Source of the DNA: a bacterium
Lineage (GTDB): Bacteria; Elusimicrobiota; Elusimicrobia; Elusimicrobiales; UBA9959
Direction of reading: 5' to 3'
NCBI GenBank assembly: GCA_021811315.1
Contig: JAJZPF010000020.1
Coordinates: 1-46,126 of the forward strand
DNA length: 46,126 bases
Shown one piece after another: positions 27,027 to 33,631 of the stretch; the first letter of the stretch is position 1; each line of letters opens with the position of its first letter. The notes below the pieces were generated by a model, which was not told the DNA's origin, did no database searches, and worked only from the letters and a program-made list of their open reading frames with translations. Made by a program: the position numbers and the translations under genes.

Positions 27027-28136
27027 TTATTCTTCGAAATCCACTTTTTCCCACTCGCCCAGCATGTCTTCCATCATCGAGCTGACGGTATCCACCAGGG
27101 AGATCATCCGCGGGTACTCCATGCGCTTGTAGCCCAGTATCCCCACCAGCCCCACGGCTTTGTCGTTGATGCAGTAGGAGCTTGAGACCAGGCTGAAATT
27201 CCTGAATTCCTTCATGTTGTTCTCGGAGCCGATGGTCACGTCCACGATATGGCGCTTGCCCGGGGCGCAGATCGCTTTCGTCTTGGTCGCGCAGTCGCGC
27301 AGGCGCTCCCGCAGCATGCCCGAGAAGCGGTCTTTCTCTTCGAGCAGCCGGGCGATATTGCGCAGGTCCTCGACATTTCCGTCTTCCAGGTTCGAATAGA
27401 TCCGGCTTAGCCCCTCGAGGTACAGGGATTCGTCGCTTTTCGCGAGCCCCTTGAAATAGTCCACCAGCTTCTTCAGCAGCTCCTCGAGCCCCTTGTCTTT
27501 TTCTTTGACGAGGAATTCCTTGAAGATCAGCTGCGGCAGGTCGGAAATAGGGAGGTCTTTAAGCCGGCGGTTAAGGCGCACCGAAAGATTTTTTACCGCG
27601 GCTTTATCGACGCTGCGCTCAAGCGTAAAGGCCGCGTGCTTGATAAGGCCGGAGTGCGCGAAGATCACCGAGAGGACGCTCTTGGGGCCCATGCTCAGCA
27701 GGTCCAGGCGCTTTACGCTGTCCAGGTCCGTGTCGGCGCTCATCACGAAGCCGGCCCACTTGGAAGTGTCGGCCAGCATCTTTGAGGTGTGCTTTAAAAA
27801 CCCGTCCAGCTGCTCTATGCGGCGGTCGTATTCGTTCTCAAGCCGCTCTTTTTCGTTCGCGGCCAGGCGCTGCATCCTGAAAACATTGTCGACATAATAG
27901 CGGTAGCCCTTGTCGGAAGGGATGCGGCCGCCGGAAGTGTGGGGCTGGTAAAGATAGCCGGTCGCCTCCAGCTCTTTTAAAATGTTCCTTATCGTGGCGC
28001 TGGAGACGTTGAACTTGCCTTCCTCGGCGATAGCCTCGGAGCTGACCGGGCGGCCGGTGCTGACATAGTTGTACACCACCCAGTTAAGGATCTTTTCTTT
28101 CCTGTCCTGCGCCACTTCGGGTTTAAGAACTCTCAT
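27027..28136 (-). CDS. hrcA: Heat-inducible transcription repressor HrcA
   Basis: A 369-residue HrcA: N-terminal winged helix (about 1-75, SSATIRNILKELEATGYLYQPHTSGGRIPS), the dimerisation/GAF-like region, and a C-terminal part with TIGSENN and VGLVGILGYKRMEYPR. It represses heat-shock operons by binding CIRCE and needs chaperonin for activity in studied species. It heads hrcA-grpE-dnaK-dnaJ-rsmE and sits directly downstream of a promoter bracketed by two CIRCE half-sites, so autoregulation is expected. Confidence 0.96.
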   Translation of the reverse strand: MRVLKPEVAQDRKEKILNWVVYNYVSTGRPVSSEAIAEEGKFNVSSATIRNILKELEATGYLYQPHTSGGRIPSDKGYRYYVDNVFRMQRLAANEKERLENEYDRRIEQLDGFLKHTSKMLADTSKWAGFVMSADTDLDSVKRLDLLSMGPKSVLSVIFAHSGLIKHAAFTLERSVDKAAVKNLSVRLNRRLKDLPISDLPQLIFKEFLVKEKDKGLEELLKKLVDYFKGLAKSDESLYLEGLSRIYSNLEDGNVEDLRNIARLLEEKDRFSGMLRERLRDCATKTKAICAPGKRHIVDVTIGSENNMKEFRNFSLVSSSYCINDKAVGLVGILGYKRMEYPRMISLVDTVSSMMEDMLGEWEKVDFEE

Positions 28137-28160
28137 TCTGTTTGAGTCTCTCTTTCTTAA

Positions 28161-28240
28161 TTAGCACTCAGTACATCCGTTTGCCAGAAATATTATACAC
28201 CTTGGATTCATAATTGTCAATACCATGCCTTGAGTGCTAA
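28161..28240. promoter_or_regulatory. Two CIRCE-like HrcA operator half-sites flanking the heat-shock promoter
   Basis: A perfect CIRCE left half TTAGCACTC is at 28161-28169 and a perfect right half GAGTGCTAA at 28232-28240, 62 nt apart instead of the usual 9. At the normal spacing each has only a weak partner (5 of 9 matches): GTTTGCCAG after the first, TTGTCAATA before the second. On the minus strand one site lies just upstream of the -35 and the other at about +16 to +24. Confidence 0.75.
28192..28220 (-). promoter_or_regulatory. Consensus sigma-70 promoter of the heat-shock operon
   Basis: TTGACA (28215-28220) and TATAAT (28192-28197) on the minus strand, both 6 of 6, with a 17-nt spacer. 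Predicted start near 28185, leader about 48 nt. Confidence 0.88.
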
Positions 28241-28332
28241 AAATAAACCGCATGACCGTCGTCAAAGCGCTCCCGCGGGCATCTGTGATACACTATAGGC
28301 GTTAGGGAAAATGTCTTGGAGGACCGCAAAAG

Positions 28333-28929
28333 ATGAAACTGTCAGCAGCCATATTATTTACGGTAATGTCAGCAGCCCCCGCCGCAGCGGCGAACTGGGC
28401 TCCCGCGGTAAATTCCGACGCTCTCTCGGCCGTTGAAATACCCGCCGCCGCCGCTCCCTCCAGGGCCAACCCCCGCGACGGGCAGAACTATTCCGGCGCC
28501 GAAGAACTCTTCATCAAAGAATTCGCGATCACCGCCATCAGCCTGGACATCCCCGAGGCCGAAGTCATGCAGCAGAACAGCTTCAACAACGCTTTCTGCT
28601 TCGAGCACGCCCTCCGCCAGGCCCTGAACACCCTGCTCGAGAACTACTCCAACCCCACCAGCCCCCTGGCTAAAACCCTCGGCGAAATGGGCGTACTCGC
28701 TAAGCCCTCGAAGTCCGACCTTAACAGGGCCCGCCAGAAACTGATGAGCCGCCTCAACGCTCCCTCCACCCTTATCTCCATCGTGCGCCCCTACAGGAAC
28801 AACCAGCCCCAGGCCGGCGAGAAAGTGGAAAAGAACTGGATCTTCTACCTGCGCATGGACGGCGCCTCCTACTGGGCCGTAGTAGACCGCTCCGGCGACA
28901 AAGCCCCTTACGTCTACGGCATGAACTAG
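28333..28929 (+). CDS. Secreted protein of unknown function
   Basis: A 198-residue product with a signal peptide (MKLSAAILFTVMSAAPAAAA). The mature part begins with an Ala/Pro-rich stretch, then a helical region (about 55-135) and a C-terminal beta-like part (NWIFYLRMDGASYWAVVDRSG). One Cys (FCFEHAL) is present in the mature protein. I do not recognise the family. The ATG has GGAGG about 10 nt upstream. It is divergent from hrcA, and one HrcA half-site lies about 95 nt upstream, so heat-shock influence is possible but not shown. A 20-bp bidirectional terminator follows. Confidence 0.75.
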   Translation: MKLSAAILFTVMSAAPAAAANWAPAVNSDALSAVEIPAAAAPSRANPRDGQNYSGAEELFIKEFAITAISLDIPEAEVMQQNSFNNAFCFEHALRQALNTLLENYSNPTSPLAKTLGEMGVLAKPSKSDLNRARQKLMSRLNAPSTLISIVRPYRNNQPQAGEKVEKNWIFYLRMDGASYWAVVDRSGDKAPYVYGMN

Positions 28930-28941
28930 CCCGGCCCGCCC

Positions 28942-28985
28942 AGGCAAATAAAAAACCCCGGTCTCCCGGGGTTTTTTATTTGCCT
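28942..28985. terminator. Bidirectional intrinsic terminator
   Basis: A perfect 20-bp stem (arms 28942-28961 and 28966-28985, core AACCCCGG / CCGGGGTT) with a TCTC loop and A/T tracts on both sides serves the convergent secreted-protein and dehydrogenase genes. It overlaps the stop codon of the latter. Confidence 0.93.
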
Positions 28986-29802
28986 AGGCCCGCAGCATCC
29001 GCCTTATCCCCCAATCCAGGACCCTGTCCGGAAGCAGCCATTTAAGGAATATAATAAATGAAGCCTTGAAAGGCACGGGATAGCGCGCGGCGGGGGACCT
29101 AGCCCCCAGCGCCTTCAGGATCACCGCCGCCACCACCTCCGGCCCCGGAGCCCCGCTCCTGTAGCCCGCCCTGAACTTCTCCGTGATCATCTTCACCATA
29201 GGCCCGTATGCCCCGGCCCCCGAATACTTCTCGAGATTCACAAGAGCCGTATTATCCCACTCCGTCTTGATAGGCCCCGGCTCGATAAGGATGACCTTTA
29301 TCCCGAACTGGGAAACTTCGAGGCGCAGCGCGTCCGAATAAGACTCCACAGCATGCTTGCTCGCATGGTACCAGCCGCCGGTGGGCATGGTGATCTTGCC
29401 GGCTATAGAGGAAATATTAATAATAGTCCCGCTTCCCGCAGCGCGCATATGAGGCAGGGCCAGCTGCGTAAGCCGCGCCAGCCCGAACACGTTCACCTCG
29501 AACTGCCGCCGGGCCTCGTCGATAGGCACGTCCTCCACCGCCCCGTGCGCACCGTAACCCGCGTTATTGATAAGAATATCCAGCCGACCCTCGCTCTTCA
29601 GGATAGCGTCCACGGCGCTTTTGAGAGAGGCCTCCGAAGTTACATCCAGCGAAAGGACCTTTGCCCCCAGCCCTTCCAGGTCTTTCATTCTTTCAACGCG
29701 GCGCGCGCCGGCGTAAACTTTATAGCCGCTCCTCAGCAGCAATTCGGCCGTCGCGCGGCCTATCCCCGCCGAAGCCCCGGTGATCAAAGCGATTTTTGCC
29801 AT
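28984..29802 (-). CDS. Short-chain dehydrogenase/reductase
   Basis: A 272-residue classical SDR: cofactor motif TGASAGIG at 8-15, NNAG at 79-82, catalytic Ser about 131-132, Y145 and K149 (YHASK). The Arg pair after beta-2 (AGARRVER) suggests NADP(H) preference. A C-terminal extension (about 225-272) includes a hydrophobic stretch (FKASFIIFLKWLLP), which may associate with membrane, as in some lipid-active SDRs. The substrate cannot be read. Monocistronic between the terminator and arfB. Confidence 0.88.
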   Translation of the reverse strand: MAKIALITGASAGIGRATAELLLRSGYKVYAGARRVERMKDLEGLGAKVLSLDVTSEASLKSAVDAILKSEGRLDILINNAGYGAHGAVEDVPIDEARRQFEVNVFGLARLTQLALPHMRAAGSGTIINISSIAGKITMPTGGWYHASKHAVESYSDALRLEVSQFGIKVILIEPGPIKTEWDNTALVNLEKYSGAGAYGPMVKMITEKFRAGYRSGAPGPEVVAAVILKALGARSPAARYPVPFKASFIIFLKWLLPDRVLDWGIRRMLRA

Positions 29803-29857
29803 ATCTCATTTATAGGAAACTTCGCCGTCGGGCCGCAACTTTTGATAATATACAAGC

Positions 29858-30265
29858 ATGGACGACAAGGAATTTTTCCTCCCCCCCGGCTCCTTCGAGG
29901 AGAAATTCGTCAGGAGCGGCGGGCACGGCGGGCAGAACGTGAACAAGGTGGCCACCACGGTGCAGCTGCGCTTCTTCCCGCGCCTCTCCGGCCTGTCCTG
30001 GTCCGCGCAGGAGCGCCTCAAAGCCCTGGCCGGCTCCAAGCTTACCGACGAGGGCGACATACTGATCATCGCAAGCGAATACCGAACCCAGGAGCAGAAC
30101 CGCCAGGCCGCCAGGGCGCGCATCAAGGAATTACTGACCCGCGCGGCGCGCCCGCCCAAGCACAGGCGCCCGACAAAGCCCTCTTACGGGTCGAAGCAGC
30201 GCCGCCTCGAAGGCAAAAAGATCCGCTCGGACATAAAGCAGTCCCGGCGCCAGGCTTCGGATTAA
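29858..30265 (+). CDS. arfB: Alternative ribosome-rescue factor ArfB (peptidyl-tRNA hydrolase)
   Basis: A 135-residue GGQ-domain protein without a stop-codon-recognition domain: SGGHGGQNVNK has GGQ at 24-26. The C-terminal tail (about 105-135) is very basic (KHRRPTKPSYGSKQRR), as needed to enter the empty mRNA channel of stalled ribosomes. ArfB/YaeJ releases peptides from non-stop complexes. A GATAAT box (29844-29849) ends 8 nt before the ATG and no Shine-Dalgarno is seen, so the message may be leaderless. The gene is divergent from the SDR gene. Confidence 0.9.
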   Translation: MDDKEFFLPPGSFEEKFVRSGGHGGQNVNKVATTVQLRFFPRLSGLSWSAQERLKALAGSKLTDEGDILIIASEYRTQEQNRQAARARIKELLTRAARPPKHRRPTKPSYGSKQRRLEGKKIRSDIKQSRRQASD

Positions 30266-30323
30266 CCTGAATCCAGCAGGATTCCCCGCGAAGCGGGCTG
30301 AGGGCCCAGCGCTATGCGCGCCC

Positions 30324-30397
30324 GGCCTGAAGAGGTGTATGCCTCCCGAAGGGCGCCCGCTATGCGGGCGGAAAACTTCAACCGAAGTTTTCAGGCC
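30324..30397. repeat. Nested hairpins forming a possible branched structure
   Basis: An 8-bp outer pair GGCCTGAA (30324-30331) / TTCAGGCC (30390-30397) encloses GAGG-TGTATG-CCTC, CGCCCGC-TAT-GCGGGCG (30354-30370) and a 9-bp hairpin GAAAACTTC-AACC-GAAGTTTTC (30371-30392), which competes with the outer pair. GTTTTT follows, so it could terminate arfB transcription. The region 30266-30323 just before has two more small GC hairpins. Confidence 0.45.
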
Positions 30398-30417
30398 AGT
30401 TTTTGTATAATTCCCGC

Positions 30418-30993
30418 ATGAGAGAACATCTGACTATTTATATCCCCACCGCGATAGCGGTAGGCCTGCTTGTTTACCTTTTCCTGCGCCGCGGCTGGCT
30501 GGGCGCTTCGCCGGCCAATGGAAGCCGCTTCAAGGAATTCGGGGAGAACATCCACCTCCGGGACCTCTTCCGCCTGGCCGTGTCGATGGAAGAAGAGGGG
30601 CGGACCTTCTACCTGAAAATGGTCGTAAGGGTCCGGGACACGAAAGTGAAGGAACTCTGCGCCAGCCTGGCGGGTGACGAAGCCATGCACAAACAGCTGT
30701 TCCTGGACATGCTGGGCCACTGGAACCCGCTTAACGTCAACCCGCTGACCTGGCCAGCCTTCCTGGCAAGAGTGAAACAGGAGGGTTTTTTCGAAAGCGC
30801 TCCCGGCGAGAATTCGACCGAGGACCAGCTGGCCGCTTACGCGATACGGCAGGAGATGAAGACGGCGGAATTTTACCAGCTGTTCGAAGAGGCCTTCCCG
30901 GAAGCCTGGAAGCGCACTCGCCTGCGCAAGCTCGTAACCGAGGAGCGCGCGCACGAGGCCAAGCTGCGCGCCGCCTACCCGCACATTAAATAG
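30418..30993 (+). CDS. Membrane-anchored ferritin-like (rubrerythrin-type) diiron protein
   Basis: A 191-residue protein with one N-terminal membrane helix (about 7-23) and a four-helix bundle. Di-iron ligand candidates are E58-E60 in SMEEEGRTFY, E88-x2-H91 in GDEAMHKQ, Glu in RQEMKTAEFY and E-x2-H in TEERAHEAK. Such proteins handle iron or peroxide; the membrane anchor is the odd part. ATG 30418 is preferred over one 15 nt upstream because TATAAT (30406-30411) ends 6 nt before it. No Shine-Dalgarno is visible, so it may be leaderless. It ends convergent with, and overlapping by 8 nt, comEC. Confidence 0.72.
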   Translation: MREHLTIYIPTAIAVGLLVYLFLRRGWLGASPANGSRFKEFGENIHLRDLFRLAVSMEEEGRTFYLKMVVRVRDTKVKELCASLAGDEAMHKQLFLDMLGHWNPLNVNPLTWPAFLARVKQEGFFESAPGENSTEDQLAAYAIRQEMKTAEFYQLFEEAFPEAWKRTRLRKLVTEERAHEAKLRAAYPHIK

Positions 30994-32965
30994 ACCTTCT
31001 GTTCTCCGCTTTCCCGCAGGACGCGGACGGCAGCTCGAATTCCAGGGCCGCCGTTTTTCCTTTCCGCACCGAAACCGGGGCCGGGCATTTCTGACAGGCG
31101 CAGGCCTGCTCCGCGTACCCGCCCTCTTTGCCTATCCTCAGCCCCTCTATTTCCCAGTCCAGGATATCGCCCCTGCCGCTATACCCCGGGCCGCGCCCGG
31201 GCCACACAGCCGCCTCTTTAAGCTCCGGCGCCGGCGATTCGCCCGGCCAGGCCCTGTAAACGCGCGCGCCGCTCTTCTCGACCCTGGCCAGGAGCCTCTT
31301 TAATTCTCCGGCGCAAGGGCCGTACGGGATAAAGATCCTCTTTATCGCTACGGCGCCCGATAATTCCTCCAGCCCGCTGAAATTCTTTTCCTCGAGCGAG
31401 GTGAGAAAAATACCCTCCAAAGAGCGGGAGCCCTCCGTAAAGACCGAGTCGGCCAGCTTTTTCCCGTTCACGCCGGGGTTGACCAGGAAAAGCCCGGCGG
31501 GGACCCTGAGCAGGGCGCAAGAGGTATTCGAATCCCCGAAAAGGACCGCCCTGTATTTAACGGGCCCCGCGGCCGAAGCCTTCATAAGCGGGCCGGCAGC
31601 CGCCAGGACCAGCCCGGCGGCGGCGGTCAAATAAAGCCCGCGGCTCCTGAACCCCAGCAGCGGGGCGTGCAGCAGGGCCAGGGCCAGCACGAAAAAACCG
31701 GCCACGAACCAGCCGGACGGCTCCGCCACGCTGACCGAGGAAAAAGGCAGCCCGGCGAAAAACCTTACCGCGCCGATGAAAACTTCCATAAAATGCCCCG
31801 TCACATAGGCCAGGCCGGTAAAAGCCGCCCCGGCCCCGGAGAGCAGGGCCAGCAGGAACCCCAGCCCCATGGCCAGGCCGGAGGCCGGGACAAGGACCAT
31901 GTTCGAAACGAGGGAGACCAGGGAAATTTTATGGAAGTAAACCGCCAGCAGCGGGTACAGGCAAAGCTGGGCGAAAAAGCTCATCAGGAACAAACCCGCG
32001 GCATAGCCCGCCAGGCCTCCTTTTTTGGCGTAACGGCCCCAGAGCGCCATGCCGACGATCAGCCCGTAAGCGGCGAGAGCGGACATCAGGAAGCCGGCGT
32101 CGAAAAGATAGCGGGGCCACAAAGCCAGGATGAGCAGGCAGGCCGCGGTGAGCGCGTGGAAAGCCCCCGCCTCCCGGCGCAGGACCCAGGCGCAAAGCCC
32201 GGACGAGAACATGATATAAGCGCGCACCAGCGGAGTATCCATGCCCGCGGCGGTCACGTAAAACCCGGCCAGGACCAGCGCCGCCAGCCCGGACTGTTTT
32301 CTCTTGAGGCCGAGCCGGGCGCAGAGAAAATAAACCACGGCGACCACGAAGCCGACGTTCGAGCCTGAAGCCACCAGCAGGTGCATCGCGCCCGAATCCT
32401 GGAAAGCCGCCTTAAGCCCGGGCGGAACGCTCTTCTTTTCTCCCAGAACTACGCCGCCGAGCACGGACGCGGCCTCCGGCGGCAGCCCCGCCTCGAAAGC
32501 GCCCATAGCGGAATAGCGGAATTTCCTCGCCAGGCGGATAAAGATATTCGCCGGCGCAAGGACCTCAAGCTCCCGCGCGCGGGCCTGGGCTACCACCCCC
32601 CGGTCAAGCAGGTACTCCGCCCAGTCCAGGCTCCCCGGGACCGAGGCTCCCGGCGGTTCCTCCAGGTCCGCGAGAAAAGAGATCCTGTCCCCGTAGGAAG
32701 CCGCCGCGGGCCGGCGGGCATAAACCATCAGCCCCGTCCTGAGGGGCCGCCCGTAGACTTTGGAGGTTTCGAGCGCGAACCGGGTCCCGCCGGGCGCGGC
32801 CGCCGGGTACTCGGCCACCCGCCCCTCGATAAGGACGCCGGAGCGCGGCAGGGCGAAAGGCAGCGCCTCCGGCGGCCTGATAAAAAGATCTTTGAACAGG
32901 AAGATGCCGCCCGCGTAAAGCAGGAGCAGCAGGAAAAGCGGCCTGCGGTAATAGGAAAAAAGCAT
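30986..32965 (-). CDS. comEC: ComEC/Rec2-family DNA-uptake channel protein, beta-lactamase-like domain degenerate
   Basis: A 659-residue multi-pass membrane protein. It has an N-terminal soluble (OB-like, DUF4131) part, then the competence channel domain (LLVASGSNVGFVVAVVYF, MDTPLVRAYIMF, ALWPRYLFDAGFLMSALAAYG), which moves single-stranded DNA into the cytoplasm. The C-terminal part (about 470-659) is where ComEC proteins often carry a metallo-beta-lactamase-like nuclease. Here the metal motif HxHxDH is absent: the expected place reads IFLTSLEEKNFSGLEEL. A Cys cluster (ACACQKC) lies near the end. It lies 72 nt downstream of recR; both are genes for DNA handling. Confidence 0.88.
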   Translation of the reverse strand: MLFSYYRRPLFLLLLLYAGGIFLFKDLFIRPPEALPFALPRSGVLIEGRVAEYPAAAPGGTRFALETSKVYGRPLRTGLMVYARRPAAASYGDRISFLADLEEPPGASVPGSLDWAEYLLDRGVVAQARARELEVLAPANIFIRLARKFRYSAMGAFEAGLPPEAASVLGGVVLGEKKSVPPGLKAAFQDSGAMHLLVASGSNVGFVVAVVYFLCARLGLKRKQSGLAALVLAGFYVTAAGMDTPLVRAYIMFSSGLCAWVLRREAGAFHALTAACLLILALWPRYLFDAGFLMSALAAYGLIVGMALWGRYAKKGGLAGYAAGLFLMSFFAQLCLYPLLAVYFHKISLVSLVSNMVLVPASGLAMGLGFLLALLSGAGAAFTGLAYVTGHFMEVFIGAVRFFAGLPFSSVSVAEPSGWFVAGFFVLALALLHAPLLGFRSRGLYLTAAAGLVLAAAGPLMKASAAGPVKYRAVLFGDSNTSCALLRVPAGLFLVNPGVNGKKLADSVFTEGSRSLEGIFLTSLEEKNFSGLEELSGAVAIKRIFIPYGPCAGELKRLLARVEKSGARVYRAWPGESPAPELKEAAVWPGRGPGYSGRGDILDWEIEGLRIGKEGGYAEQACACQKCPAPVSVRKGKTAALEFELPSASCGKAENRRSI

Positions 32966-33037
32966 AGCGCGCGAGAGCGTGTCCGCGTTAGTTCCCGGAA
33001 GAGTTACGTCGTTGAATGTCGCTGAGTTACGGTGAGG

Positions 33038-33631
33038 TTAAATTTTAACGCGCCCTTTAAGGGCGTAGCCGAGGGTGACCTCGTCCATATAGTCTATGTC
33101 CCCGCCAAGCGGCATGCCGTAGGCTATGCGGGTGATCCTGTCCACGTAGGGCTTCAGGAGGCGGATCAGGTACATCGCGGTGGCCTCGCCGTCGGCGTCG
33201 GGGTTGGTGGCCACGATGATCTCTTTGACGGCGCCGTCGGCAGCGCGCACGCGGTCCAGGAGCTCTTTCAATTTTATCTGGTCCGGCTGCACGCCCGAGG
33301 CAGGGGAGACCGCGCCGTGCAGCACATGGTAGACGCCGGAAAAACTTTTGGCCTTTTCAATGGCGGCCAGGTCCTGGGGGCGCTCCACCACGCAGATTAT
33401 GGAACGGTCCCGGTTGGCGTCGGCGCAGACGGGGCAAAGGTCGCCCTCGGCGTAGTTGTAGCATTCCCGGCAGTGCTTTACCGAAGCTTTGACGCCGCGC
33501 AGGGCCTCCACCAGGTTCTCTATCTCCGGGTTCGAGGCCCTCACCACGTAAAGGGCGAAGCGCTCCGCCTGCTTGGGGCCCACACCGGGGAACTTGCGGA
33601 AAACGCCGATGATCTTTTCAAGAGCTTTCAT
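33038..33631 (-). CDS. recR: Recombination protein RecR
   Basis: A 197-residue RecR of standard length: helix-hairpin-helix (KFPGVGPKQAERFALY), zinc finger (CRECYNYAEGDLCPVC), and Toprim domain (ICVVERPQDL, ATNPDADGEATAMYL). It acts with RecF and RecO in loading RecA at gaps. The start overlaps the dnaX stop by 4 nt, the widespread dnaX-recR arrangement. Confidence 0.97.
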   Translation of the reverse strand: MKALEKIIGVFRKFPGVGPKQAERFALYVVRASNPEIENLVEALRGVKASVKHCRECYNYAEGDLCPVCADANRDRSIICVVERPQDLAAIEKAKSFSGVYHVLHGAVSPASGVQPDQIKLKELLDRVRAADGAVKEIIVATNPDADGEATAMYLIRLLKPYVDRITRIAYGMPLGGDIDYMDEVTLGYALKGRVKI

